From: JAPLKX01 sp035530195
Lineage (GTDB): Bacteria > Hydrogenedentota > Hydrogenedentia > Hydrogenedentales > SLHB01
Direction: 5' to 3'
Assembly (NCBI GenBank): GCA_035530195.1
Contig: DATKVG010000076.1
Span: forward strand, 1 to 43,197
Length of the DNA: 43,197 nt
Notes under the pieces: model-generated
Seen by the model: the letters and a program-made list of their open reading frames with translations, nothing else
The model's database searches: none
Told to the model about the DNA's origin: nothing
Program-made: the position numbers and the translations under genes
Part shown: in pieces, positions 26,028 through 34,217 of the stretch
Layout of the letters: each line of letters starts with the position of its first letter
Numbering within the stretch: position 1 is the first letter of the stretch

Positions 26028-26327
26028 AAGCTGCTTTCTAGACACGGTAGCCACACCCACGGACGAACACGGACGAACACGGACAAACACGGACGCGCAG
26101 GGACGAATATAGGGCAGTGAAGCCGCAACCGAAAACCAGAGTTGGGGTATGGGTCATTGCAGATTTCGGATTGCGGATTACGGATTGACACGGACGGACA
26201 GGGACAGGCGAAAAGGGGGACACCCCCCACAACTGCCGGGGGGCGTCCCGACGGGTACGGAGTGAAGTTTGGACACGGACGCAGAAGAGACTTAATCCGC
26301 GCCCGCCTCTGATTTTTATTTCATCCT
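26028..26327. other. Repeat-rich intergenic region between kinase and rarA
   Basis: 300 bp holding the decamer array, degenerate CGGATT repeats (26160-26190) and three copies of TCATCCT at 26321-26341 that overlap the rarA stop. No gene is supported; the open frames crossing it are repeat-encoded. Confidence 0.65.
26060..26109. repeat. Decamer tandem array, CGGACGAACA type
   Basis: Five 10-nt units, CGGACGAACA repeated with 0-4 changes, lying across the presumed 5' end of the sensor kinase gene. Degenerate CGGATT/CGGAC repeats continue at about 26160-26205. It shares the GGAC core of the nonamer arrays but has a different period. Confidence 0.85.
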
Positions 26328-27653
26328 TCATCCTTCATCCTTTTCCCGGTCGAGTTCTTCGAGATGTTTTTTGAATTCGCCCTCCTTGCCGCGGTCGGAG
26401 GGGTGGTAGTATGCGCCGCGGGGCACGCCGTATTCCTGGGGCGTATAGGCGCCCTCGTACTCGTGTGGATACTTGTATCCTTGGCCGCGGCCGAGGCGGG
26501 CGGAACCGGGGTAGTGGGTGTCTTGCAGGTGTTTTGGAACGGCGATAGTCTTTTTCTCTTGGACGTCTTTAACGGCCTCGGCGATGCCCATGTAGGCGGC
26601 ATTGCTTTTGGGTGCGCAGGCGACGTAAGTGGCGGCGTGTGCGAGGATGATCTGGGCTTCCGGCAGGCCAATGAGTTCGCAGGCCTGAAACGCGGCCGTG
26701 GCGACCACAAGTGCCATGGGGTCGGCGTTGCCGACGTCTTCGGAAGCGCAGATGCAGATCCTTCTGGCGATAAACCTTGGTTCCTCGCCGGCCTCGAGCA
26801 TCCGGGCCATCCAGTACAGTGCGGAGTCGGGGTCGGTTCCGCGCATGCTCTTGATGAAGGCGGAAGCGGCGTCGTAATGTTCGTCGCCGGTTCCGTCGTA
26901 GTGGAGGATTTTTTTCTGGATGCACTCCTGGGCGTCTTCGATCGTGATGTGGACCACCCCGTTCTCCGGCGGCGTGGTAAGCAACCCGATTTCGAGCGCG
27001 TTGATGGCGCGCCGTGCATCGCCTTCGGCATAGGCGGCCACGTGGCATAGGGCATCCTGGTCGACCTGGAATTCGAGTTCGGGGAACCCGCGTTCGGGGT
27101 GGTCGAGCGCGCGGCGGAGCAGAAGAACGATGTGTTCGTCCGTAAGCCGGTTGAACTCAAAAATTTGCGACCGGGACAACAGTGGAGCGACGACGGAAAA
27201 GAAGGGGTTTTCGGTGGTGGCGCCGATAAGGGTGATCAAGCCGTTCTCGACCGCCGGCAGGAGGGCATCCTGCTGGACCCTGTTGAACCGGTGGATCTCG
27301 TCGATAAACACGATGGTGCGGCGTGCATCTTGGACCAGGCGCTGGCGGGCGGCATCGAGCAACTGTCGCAGTTCCTTTACGCCGGACGCGACGGCGTTCA
27401 GCGGCTCGAAGGCGGCTTTGGTCCGCATGGCGATGATGCGGGCGAGAGCGGTCTTGCCGCTGCCGGGCGGGCCGTACAGGATGAGCGAGGTGACGCGGTC
27501 TGCCTCGATGGCCCTGCGCAAGATCTTGCCGGGCGCGAGGATATGTTCCTGGCCCACCAGCTCGTCGAGTGTTCGCGGCGTCACCCGGCGCGCCAGCGGG
27601 GCTTCCTTCCGGAGCCTTTCGGCGGTGGCCTGCTCAAAAAGGTCCTTATTCAT
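26328..27653 (-). CDS. rarA: Replication-associated recombination protein A (AAA+ ATPase)
   Basis: A 441-residue RarA/MgsA clamp-loader-like ATPase acting at stalled replication forks. The N-terminal PLARRVTPRTLDELVGQEHIL is the family opening. Walker A is LYGPPGSGKTALARI, Walker B is IVFIDEIHRFN, and sensor 1 is LIGATTENPFF. The C-terminal tetramerisation domain has ALYWMARMLEAGEEPRFIARR and YKYPHEYEG. Length is normal. The last residues (KDEG) and stop are encoded by a short TCATCCT repeat, implying that the original stop was replaced or extended. Confidence 0.96.
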   Translation of the reverse strand: MNKDLFEQATAERLRKEAPLARRVTPRTLDELVGQEHILAPGKILRRAIEADRVTSLILYGPPGSGKTALARIIAMRTKAAFEPLNAVASGVKELRQLLDAARQRLVQDARRTIVFIDEIHRFNRVQQDALLPAVENGLITLIGATTENPFFSVVAPLLSRSQIFEFNRLTDEHIVLLLRRALDHPERGFPELEFQVDQDALCHVAAYAEGDARRAINALEIGLLTTPPENGVVHITIEDAQECIQKKILHYDGTGDEHYDAASAFIKSMRGTDPDSALYWMARMLEAGEEPRFIARRICICASEDVGNADPMALVVATAAFQACELIGLPEAQIILAHAATYVACAPKSNAAYMGIAEAVKDVQEKKTIAVPKHLQDTHYPGSARLGRGQGYKYPHEYEGAYTPQEYGVPRGAYYHPSDRGKEGEFKKHLEELDREKDEG

Positions 27654-27776
27654 ACGCGTAGGTACTCATACGCTTATATTACACGTGCCAGGATAGCCGG
27701 GGCAACGAGCGGTTTTTATTCCCTGACCCGAGAAACCCTGTTTCCCGGCAGGCGGGAATATAGGAGCAGAATTCAC

Positions 27777-27805
27777 TTGATTTTCATTTTTATTTGTGCT
27801 AGATT
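27777..27805 (+). promoter_or_regulatory. Sigma-70-type promoter before the GspF-N-like small gene
   Basis: TTGATT (27777-27782) and TAGATT (27800-27805) are separated by exactly 17 nt in an AT-rich stretch, about 135 nt before the GTG start of the small gene. Confidence 0.45.
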
Positions 27806-27939
27806 AGCTACGTTTTGGAATTACCCAGAATTCTCACTTTGTCCGAGTTTATATGCGTGCGAGAAGAATTCATCCCGTTCATTTGCTCTTTTGACAACAG
27901 GTGAATGTTGCGCATGCTCGTACAGAGGAGGGTAAACTT

Positions 27940-28131
27940 GTGCCACTGTACAAATACGTAGCCACGGCAACCTCTGGAGAAGATGATCAATCCGAAAGAG
28001 GTACCGTGGTGGCACGAACCGAAGAAGAAGCAAAGAAAAAGCTCAAACAACTGAGATTCGATCAGATCCACATAAGAAGGGTAGCCGGTCTGATGGGTTT
28101 TGTGGGTCAGTTGACGGCGAATATAAAGTAA
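27940..28131 (+). CDS. Stand-alone small protein resembling the GspF/PilC N-terminus
   Basis: A 63-residue protein. I choose GTG 27940 because GAGGAGGG lies 7 nt upstream; a GTG at 27901 would add 13 residues. The sequence runs PLYKYVATATSGEDDQSERG, then TVVARTEEEAKKKLKQL, RFDQIHIRRV, and ends GFVGQLTANIK. This order (YKYxAxD, GTVxAxxEEEAxxxL, short hydrophobic/basic end) is that of the first 60-70 residues of type II secretion/type IV pilus platform proteins of the GspF/PilC family, which here ends before any membrane segment. Function as a separate protein is unknown. It converges on the Cys-rich gene with 9 nt between stops. Confidence 0.65.
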   Translation: MPLYKYVATATSGEDDQSERGTVVARTEEEAKKKLKQLRFDQIHIRRVAGLMGFVGQLTANIK

Positions 28132-28140
28132 GGTTGTTCT

Positions 28141-28365
28141 TCACCCAATCCGGGGTCGCGAGTCTCGGCCCTTTGAATCGACCAGGCGCACAAGGTATCT
28201 AAAGACGTCGTTGTACGCTTGGAACATGCACATGGCAAACAAGTTGCAGCCGGCGCATTCCTTCATTTTCTCCGAGTCCAAGAACACATAGTGTTCCTTT
28301 GCCACATCGCGGTACCGGATTGCCAGATTCCCGCAGTGGCCAAAGCAAGGTTTTGACTCCGCCAT
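28141..28365 (-). CDS. Small Cys-rich protein of unknown function
   Basis: A 74-residue soluble protein. The ATG at 28365 has GGAGG 7 nt upstream. Cysteines are grouped as CFGHC near the N-terminus and CAGCNLFAMC in the middle, a pattern that could hold a zinc ion or iron-sulfur cluster. The C-terminus is a basic helix (NDVFRYLVRLVDSKGRDSR). No family recognised. It lies downstream of comF on the same strand, 33 nt away. Confidence 0.65.
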   Translation of the reverse strand: MAESKPCFGHCGNLAIRYRDVAKEHYVFLDSEKMKECAGCNLFAMCMFQAYNDVFRYLVRLVDSKGRDSRPRIG

Positions 28366-28398
28366 AAATGCACCTCCGCGTATTTTACGCACCGGTTT

Positions 28399-29154
28399 TC
28401 ATTGCACACCGCCCGCCGCAACCAAAGCGGCGGCAAACACATCGACGTTTGCGGCGCCGGCCCGGGCCATAGCGCGTGCGCATTCGCCGGTGGTGACGCC
28501 GGTGGTCACCACGTCGTCTATTAATAATACCGTTTTTCCCTTCAACACGTCGCCTTGAACGGCAAATGCGCCGATAATGTTTGCTTTACGCTGTGCAAGC
28601 GTGGCGGTAAGACTTTGCACGCGGGTTGGCCGGATGCGGTATAGGGAAAGGTCGAGGCGGGCGTTTGGGAATATGGGGAGAAGCTCTCGGGCGAGGAGTT
28701 CGGACTGGTTGAAGCCCCTTGCGCGGCGGCGGACGCGGTGCAGTGGCACAGGGACGATGAGGTGGTACTCGTCGAGGGGTATTTCGGCCTGAGCGAAATC
28801 GGCCATTATCGCGCCGAGCGGTTTAGCCAACTTGCGGCGGTCGTTGAACTTAAAAAGTTTGATGGCTTCTTGGACGGCATCTTGATAGAGGGCCGCGCCA
28901 TACATTCGGCGGAACGGGCGGGCCTGGGTGGCGCGGCAGTCGGCGCAGGGGAAGTTGGACGCGGTGCCGAAGCCGACGGCGCCGGTGTGGGGGCGCCCGC
29001 AGATCGTGCAAAAGGGTCGGGTGACGCGGGGGCTTTGTTGCCAGCAGGCCGGGCAGAAGCACATGTTTTCTTCCGTGAGGATGCGTTCGCCGCACTGTCT
29101 GCAGAACATCGGCAGCAGGACGTTCCTAAGCGTCAACACCCACGAGGCGAGCAT
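28399..29154 (-). CDS. comF: ComF family phosphoribosyltransferase-like protein
   Basis: A 251-residue ComF-like protein linked in other bacteria to DNA uptake. The N-terminal zinc-ribbon region has MFCRQCGERI, CFCPACW, CTICGRPH and CADCRA. The C-terminal phosphoribosyltransferase fold has YHLIVPVPLHRVRRRARGFNQSELLARELL and the PRPP-binding motif VLLIDDVVTTGVTTGECARAM. AGGGAAG lies upstream of the start. No other competence gene is adjacent. Confidence 0.93.
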   Translation of the reverse strand: MLASWVLTLRNVLLPMFCRQCGERILTEENMCFCPACWQQSPRVTRPFCTICGRPHTGAVGFGTASNFPCADCRATQARPFRRMYGAALYQDAVQEAIKLFKFNDRRKLAKPLGAIMADFAQAEIPLDEYHLIVPVPLHRVRRRARGFNQSELLARELLPIFPNARLDLSLYRIRPTRVQSLTATLAQRKANIIGAFAVQGDVLKGKTVLLIDDVVTTGVTTGECARAMARAGAANVDVFAAALVAAGGVQ

Positions 29155-29196
29155 GTGATTGGCTTCCCTTTAAGTTGACTTGACTGATTCTAAAAC

Positions 29197-29241
29197 AATA
29201 GGACCTACAGGGCCAACAGGCGCGATAGGACCTACAAAAGG
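29197..29241. repeat. Nonamer tandem array, RATAGGACC/TACAGGGCC type
   Basis: Five 9-nt units alternating AATAGGACC-like and TACAGGGCC-like sequences between the ComF start and the lipoprotein stop. Read as codons the array gives a Gly-Pro-Thr repeat, but no start or ribosome-binding site supports translation. Confidence 0.75.
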
Positions 29242-29309
29242 GGGAAGAACCCGGAATCAAAGGGATACTATCTCGGCCTGGATGCCTTCATGCTCGAGCG
29301 GGCGAAGTT

Positions 29310-30974
29310 CTAGAGGCTGGTGCTGGTTCGGATCCAGAGGGCGGCGCCCATGGATTCGAGGTTGCCGGCGGAGGTGAGGTTTTCGTAGACGCCATAGAGG
29401 AAATTGCCGGCGTGGCGGAGGCGCCATGTGGTGTCGCCAAACAGGTCTGTTCCGCGCCACACCCAGGTGATGTCCTTGCCAATGGTGGATGAGGAGACGA
29501 GGTTGAACAGCCTGCGGCCGGTTTCGCCGTTCATGTAGCGGAGCGCGCCGTTGCCGCTGAGTGTGCCGTCGACGGCTTGTGCGGTCACGTTGACGAGTGC
29601 GTGCTGTGTCAACGGGCTGTTTTGGGGGCTGATTCGGTCGTAGAACGCGGCGACCCAGGTTCCGGCGGGGCTTGGCGCGACGCGCTGTTTTCGCCATTCG
29701 GCGGTTCCGGAACTGATGAACTGTCCGGCGGCGTTGCGCAACTGGTAGGAGCCGACCATGACGCTGGAGGCGATGCGGAGGTCCCACATAAAGACGTCGT
29801 GGGTGACCGGCTCGCGCGCCTCGAGGGTAACGCGGGAGCCGACGATGGTGGCGCTTTCGACGGTGAGTGTCTGTACGGAGCTGATGTCGAAACCGGCATC
29901 GATCAAATCGCCGGAGCCGGTGACGACGTTACCCTCGCCGGCTTGGAGCGTCAAACTGGCCAGGTAGCAGGAAGGATCGAGGCCCGTGGCAAACGCGGCG
30001 TCGCAGAAGGAGGTTGCCCAGGTAGCGTTTACGGCGGTTGGCCCGGCCTCGGGCGCGGCATACCATTTTGCGTGGCCGGCGCGAATGAGCCGATCGGCCA
30101 CATCGTATTGGGCAAAAGAGCCGATGACGAGGCCGTTTGTGGCGAGGCCATACCAGTCGACCTCGTTGCTGGCCATATCGAGGTCGCCCATGGTGAAGCC
30201 TACTTGCGGAGTTTGGACGGTAGACCTCACAATGTTGAAAGCCAAATCGAGGGGGGCCTGGCCGGGCAGTTGTTCGAGCAGATTACCGGTTCCGGAGAGG
30301 GTCTGCGTTGCGGTGTCGTGGGTGAGGACCATGGCGGCGGTCCGGTCGCGTGCGGGCATGGCGGTGGTACCGCGGGCGTCGCTGTATGCGCTGACCCATG
30401 CGCCGTTGAGGTTGGGGGAGGATTGTTTTCGCCAGAGGGCATGTCCGTTTCGGACTTGCTGGTTGTTGGAGTCGACGGACCTGTACGCGCCAACGAGGGA
30501 GTTGCCGGCGAACCGGAGCCGCCATGAGGGGGAATCGTTGAGGGGGATGGTTGTGGCGGAGGTTAAGGAAAAAGTGGCGTCGTCGCCGGTGATAGTTCCC
30601 GATGCCTTGATGCTGACTTTGTCGGCGGCGGTTGAGCCGAACTCGAACACCCTGTACATGGTGCCGGTGCCGGTGAGGTTGGCGCCGGCTTTTTCGAGCT
30701 TAAGGACAACGGAATACGCCTGTTCGCCGTTGGATGCGGCGGCCTCGGCGTTATCGTCGACGTAAGCCGTGATCCACGTGCCGAGATTGACGGTGTCGTC
30801 GGGGACGGGCGGGGGCGGCGTGTCGTCGTCATCGTCGTCGTCACTGTTGTCTGGGACATCGTTTCCATCGACGGCTTTAGGCGTACTGAAGAATACGCCT
30901 TCGCCTTCGCATCCCGCCAGCATCCCGACCAGGGCTACCACAAGCAGTACGAGCAAAAGCCGTTTAAACAGCAT
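29310..30974 (-). CDS. Lipoprotein with four ~120-residue internal repeats
   Basis: A 554-residue lipoprotein. The ATG at 30974 has GGGAGG 5 nt upstream. The signal peptide ends in lipobox LAGC (Cys22). A linker with seven Asp then PPPP (residues 45-56) follows. The rest is four homologous beta-rich repeats, at about 65-184, 190-306, 314-430 and 437-549. Each opens with a GTW(I/V)xAYxD-like strand, has a central LxGxGxL strand and a W-x-LRxAGNxxVGxY-like hairpin, and closes with GxAxWRK. Probably a surface-exposed repeat protein; no named domain recognised. Confidence 0.85.
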   Translation of the reverse strand: MLFKRLLLVLLVVALVGMLAGCEGEGVFFSTPKAVDGNDVPDNSDDDDDDDTPPPPVPDDTVNLGTWITAYVDDNAEAAASNGEQAYSVVLKLEKAGANLTGTGTMYRVFEFGSTAADKVSIKASGTITGDDATFSLTSATTIPLNDSPSWRLRFAGNSLVGAYRSVDSNNQQVRNGHALWRKQSSPNLNGAWVSAYSDARGTTAMPARDRTAAMVLTHDTATQTLSGTGNLLEQLPGQAPLDLAFNIVRSTVQTPQVGFTMGDLDMASNEVDWYGLATNGLVIGSFAQYDVADRLIRAGHAKWYAAPEAGPTAVNATWATSFCDAAFATGLDPSCYLASLTLQAGEGNVVTGSGDLIDAGFDISSVQTLTVESATIVGSRVTLEAREPVTHDVFMWDLRIASSVMVGSYQLRNAAGQFISSGTAEWRKQRVAPSPAGTWVAAFYDRISPQNSPLTQHALVNVTAQAVDGTLSGNGALRYMNGETGRRLFNLVSSSTIGKDITWVWRGTDLFGDTTWRLRHAGNFLYGVYENLTSAGNLESMGAALWIRTSTSL

Positions 30975-31224
30975 GGCCGCCTCCCGCTGGGCTTCACGCC
31001 CGCCATGTCGACTGCTCAAGTATACACCTATACAGGGATCGGTTTCTTCTCAAGCGAACGGCCGGGACGTTGGGCAGGATGACAGGAGGGATAGGCTATA
31101 GACTGTAGCTAAAAACAACGCGGGGGGAAAGGATGAGGGAACATGGGTTTGGCCGCTTGTTGCTTTGTTCGGGCGGCGGAATCTGCTACTCTTCGTCAAA
31201 GAAAGGTCGAGTTGGAGAAAAAGG

Positions 31225-31410
31225 GTGAATAAACGTAAGGTGTTGTTGGTTTTGCTTGCGCTTTTGGCGGGATGTGCCACCGCGAATAGCGCTGGTTCGG
31301 GAATGACGAGCACGAGCCGCGAGGTGGGGCCGGCGAAATCGACGCCCAACCGGGTTTCGTTTGGCGGGGAAAGCCGGATTCGGACGAACTTTTGGAACCG
31401 ACCCCGGTAA
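31225..31410 (+). CDS. Small lipoprotein
   Basis: A 61-residue putative lipoprotein. The GTG at 31225 has GGAG 7 nt upstream. It opens VNKRKVLLVLLALLAGCATA with lipobox LAGC (Cys17), then a short polar tail rich in Ser, Arg and Asn. The stop lies 14 nt before the nupC start, so the two may share a transcript. It is divergent from the repeat lipoprotein, with 250 bp between starts. Confidence 0.65.
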   Translation: MNKRKVLLVLLALLAGCATANSAGSGMTSTSREVGPAKSTPNRVSFGGESRIRTNFWNRPR

Positions 31411-31423
31411 AGGCGCTGACACC

Positions 31424-32644
31424 ATGTCCAATCCTATTGTGTTGCGGGCAATAAGTGTTTTAGGCCTGGTAACGATGATGGCGATAGCATGGGCGATGTC
31501 GGAGGATCGCCGGCGGGTGAGTTGGCGGATAGTGGGGTGGGGACTGGGCCTGCAGTTTGGGTTTGCGCTGCTGGTTTTGCGGACGGGCTTTGGGCGGGTG
31601 TTTTTTGAGACGGTGAGGTCGGCATTTTTACTGTTTACGGACGCGACGCGGGAAGGCGCGCGGTTTTTATTTGGCACGCTGACGGAAAACTATGAAATTG
31701 GCGCCATCATGGCGTTTCAAGTGTTGCCGGTAATTGTATTTGTATCGGCGCTGGCGGGTGTGCTGCATCATCTGGGCGTGATACAGGTTGTGGTGCGGGG
31801 TATGGCGTGGTTGATGCGGCGGACGATGAAAACATCGGGCGCGGAGACGTTTGCGGCGTCGCTGCTGGTGTTCATGGGAATTGAAGCGGCGACGGGCATC
31901 CGGGGTTATGTGAGGGCGATGACGAGGTCGGAACTTTGCACGGTGCTTACGACGTTTATGGCGACGATCGCGGCGAGCGTGATGGTCGTGTATGCGTCGT
32001 TTGGGGCGCAACCGGGTCATTTGCTTGCGGCGTCGTTGATGAGCGCGCCGGCCGCGATCCTGATTTCGAAGCTGATGGTGCCGGAAACGGGCACGCCCGA
32101 GACGACCGGGACCGGGGCCATCGTTGTTCCGGTGGAGAGCCACAATGTGGTGGACGCGGCGGCGCGTGGGGCATCGGACGGTCTGCACCTGGCGTTGAAC
32201 GTTGGGGCGATGCTGGTGGCGTTTATCGGGCTGGTCTATCTTGCCGACAGAGGGGTAGTTGCGGTCACCGGCATTACGTTATCGCGCATAATGGGGTGGG
32301 TGTTTGTGCCGTTTGCGTGGGTGATGGGTGTTGCGCCCGATGACATAGTTTCGGTGGCGCAGTTGCTGGGGAAAAAGACGATTCTGAACGAGTTTTTGGC
32401 GTACGCCGATCTCAAGCCGCTGATCGAGCAGGGTGCGCTCGACCCGAGGTCGGTGACGATCGCTACGTATGCGTTGTGCGGGTTTGCCAATCCGGGCAGC
32501 CTGGGCATCATGATGGGCGCGGCGACGGCGCTGATGCCCGAGAGGCGGGGAGAGGTGGCGGCGCTGGGGCTGAAAGCGTTCGTGGGGGGCACGCTTGCGG
32601 CGTTTATGACGGCGTGCGTCGCGGGGATTATTGTCAATGCGTGA
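31424..32644 (+). CDS. nupC: Concentrative nucleoside transporter (NupC/CNT family)
   Basis: A 406-residue polytopic inner-membrane symporter for nucleosides. The ATG at 31424 fits the family start (SNPIVLRAISVLGLVTMMAIAWAMS). CNT hallmarks: ENYEIGAIMAFQVLPVIVFVSAL, EAATGIRGYVRAMTRSELCTVL, LGKKTILNEFLAYADL, and TYALCGFANPGSLGIMMG. In CNTs the NEFxAY and the GFANxxSxG segments line the substrate and Na+ sites. The thiD start overlaps its stop by 8 nt, so they form an operon. Confidence 0.94.
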   Translation: MSNPIVLRAISVLGLVTMMAIAWAMSEDRRRVSWRIVGWGLGLQFGFALLVLRTGFGRVFFETVRSAFLLFTDATREGARFLFGTLTENYEIGAIMAFQVLPVIVFVSALAGVLHHLGVIQVVVRGMAWLMRRTMKTSGAETFAASLLVFMGIEAATGIRGYVRAMTRSELCTVLTTFMATIAASVMVVYASFGAQPGHLLAASLMSAPAAILISKLMVPETGTPETTGTGAIVVPVESHNVVDAAARGASDGLHLALNVGAMLVAFIGLVYLADRGVVAVTGITLSRIMGWVFVPFAWVMGVAPDDIVSVAQLLGKKTILNEFLAYADLKPLIEQGALDPRSVTIATYALCGFANPGSLGIMMGAATALMPERRGEVAALGLKAFVGGTLAAFMTACVAGIIVNA

Positions 32645-33434
32645 GCGTCCAATTCCGCGCGTGCTGACAATCGCAGGGAGCGATTCGGGAGGGGGAGCCG
32701 GAATCGAAGCGGACCTGAAGACGTTCGCGGCGCTGGGTGTTTACGGGATGGCAGCGATTACGGCGGTCACGGCGCAAAACACGGTTGCCGTAACGGGCAT
32801 CCACGAGGTACCCGCGTCGTTTGTGGCCGAACAGATTTTTGATGTGGCGTCGGACATCGGCGTGGATGCGGCCAAGACGGGGATGCTGTTTTCGTCGGGC
32901 ATCATCGAGGCGGTCGCGGGGGAAGTGGCGCGGTTCAAGATCGAGAAGCTGGTGGTCGACCCAGTGATGATCGCCAAGAGCGGGGATGCGCTGTTGCAGG
33001 CGTCGGCGCGGGATACGATGAAGTCGCGGTTGCTACCGCTGGCGTGGGTGGTGACGCCGAACGTGCCGGAAGCCGAGGTGCTGGCGGGCATGAAGATTTC
33101 GTGTCCCGGTTGCATTGAGGAGGCGGCGAAACGGATCCACGGGCTTGGGTGCCGGTATGTGCTGATTAAAGGGGGGCATCTCGAGCAGGCACAAGCGGTG
33201 GATTATCTGTACGACGGGCAGCGGGTCGAAACATTTACAGCGCCGCGGATCGACACGAAAAACACCCACGGGACCGGGTGCACGTTTTCGGCGGCAATTG
33301 CCGCGTTTTTGGCGAAAGGGGCGGATACGGCGGGGGCAGTCCGGCAGGCCAAGGAGTACCTTACGGGGGCAATCCGGAACAGCCTTGACCTGGGAAAGGG
33401 CCATGGGCCGGTTGATCATTCCTACCTGGGATGA
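32637..33434 (+). CDS. thiD: Hydroxymethylpyrimidine/phosphomethylpyrimidine kinase
   Basis: A 265-residue ribokinase-fold kinase of thiamine synthesis (HMP to HMP-PP). The ATG at 32637 overlaps the nupC stop. Motifs: LTIAGSDSGGGAGIEADLKTF, ITAVTAQNT, VDPVMIAKSGDALL and the anion-hole/catalytic segment NTHGTGCTFSAAIAAFLA. No other thi gene is near, so its place after a nucleoside transporter may reflect uptake and phosphorylation of a pyrimidine-type salvage substrate; that is inference. Confidence 0.95.
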   Translation: MRERPIPRVLTIAGSDSGGGAGIEADLKTFAALGVYGMAAITAVTAQNTVAVTGIHEVPASFVAEQIFDVASDIGVDAAKTGMLFSSGIIEAVAGEVARFKIEKLVVDPVMIAKSGDALLQASARDTMKSRLLPLAWVVTPNVPEAEVLAGMKISCPGCIEEAAKRIHGLGCRYVLIKGGHLEQAQAVDYLYDGQRVETFTAPRIDTKNTHGTGCTFSAAIAAFLAKGADTAGAVRQAKEYLTGAIRNSLDLGKGHGPVDHSYLG

Positions 33435-33444
33435 GCGCAGAAGA

Positions 33445-33480
33445 TTGACCGATCGGACTGATCCGGCGGATCCGCCGGAT
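33445..33480. repeat. Nonamer tandem array, CGGACNGAT type
   Basis: Four 9-nt units (from TTGACCGAT to CCGCCGGAT) beginning 10 nt after the thiD stop. The same type as the array at 13169-13213, which also lies just past a stop codon. Confidence 0.75.
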
Positions 33481-33490
33481 TGGGCATATA

Positions 33491-33516
33491 GTGCAGGCGA
33501 GACCCCCGCACCACAA
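33491..33516. repeat. Partial copy of the terminal hairpin repeat
   Basis: 26 nt matching the right arm of the 1-72 element with one or two changes (core GTGCAGGCGAGAC, then CCCGCACCACAA). The left arm is absent, so it is a half-copy. Confidence 0.75.
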
Positions 33517-33614
33517 TAGGGGCGCGGGTTTTTCGAGTTTGGTGGTAAGATAGAGAAAAGCGGTTTGACTGGAGCCGCGGCGCGATCTATAATTTTGAAA
33601 TTGCGAGGTTTTCA

Positions 33615-34214
33615 ATGAATGCCCTGGATGGCCAAGTTCTTGTACTGAACCGGTCTTGGGTGGCGGTCCATATCGCCAGCGCAAGACGTGCGCTCAGTCT
33701 GCTTTACCAGGGTATGGCTCGGGCGGTCCATCCGGACGATTATTCCCTTTACGATTTCAACGACTGGTGCGAACTGTCTGAGGCGGCGCGTGATGGGCGG
33801 TATGTTCACACGGTGAGTTTCCGGGTGCGGGTGCCGGAGGTGATCCTGCTGAAGGCGTTCAACGATTTCATCCTGCACGAGGTTCGTTTTTCGCGGCGCA
33901 ACATTTTCGAGCGGGACAAGAACACCTGCCAGTATTGCGGGCGCAGGATGCCGCGGTCGGAGGTGACAGTGGACCACGTGATCCCGAGGTCGCGCGGCGG
34001 AATCGATTCGTGGGACAACCTGGTTCTGGCGTGTGTGGACTGCAACGTGAGGAAGGGGAACAGGACGCCCAACGAGGCGCGGATGCCGCTGATCCGCAGG
34101 CCGTCGAAACCGGCGTGGCTGCCGCAGTTGGGTACGCGTATCCCGGCGAGCCAGTTGGGGAGCTGGCAGCGGTTCGTAGACACGGCCTACTGGGACGTCG
34201 AGCTGCGGGAATAG
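33615..34214 (+). CDS. HNH endonuclease
   Basis: A 199-residue protein. GAGG lies 6 nt before the ATG. The N-terminal region (LVLNRSWVAVHIASARRALSL) is typical of a widely conserved chromosomal HNH family. The nuclease domain shows CQYCGRRMP, VDHVIPRSRGG (HNH His), DNLVLACVDCN, with zinc CxxC pairs. The stop is 3 nt before the priA start, implying co-transcription. Role uncertain; these genes are usually chromosomal and not restriction-linked. Confidence 0.9.
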   Translation: MNALDGQVLVLNRSWVAVHIASARRALSLLYQGMARAVHPDDYSLYDFNDWCELSEAARDGRYVHTVSFRVRVPEVILLKAFNDFILHEVRFSRRNIFERDKNTCQYCGRRMPRSEVTVDHVIPRSRGGIDSWDNLVLACVDCNVRKGNRTPNEARMPLIRRPSKPAWLPQLGTRIPASQLGSWQRFVDTAYWDVELRE

Positions 34215-34217
34215 CCG

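Noticed and set aside
26321..26344. TCATCCT repeat as a CRISPR-like or regulatory array
   Set aside because: Only three 7-nt copies with no spacers; it is better described as a simple repeat at the rarA stop. No CRISPR array was seen anywhere in the window.
29180..29377. Collagen-like Gly-Pro-Thr frame
   Set aside because: The repeat comes from the nonamer array and the rest of the frame is antisense to the lipoprotein gene; no start signal is present.
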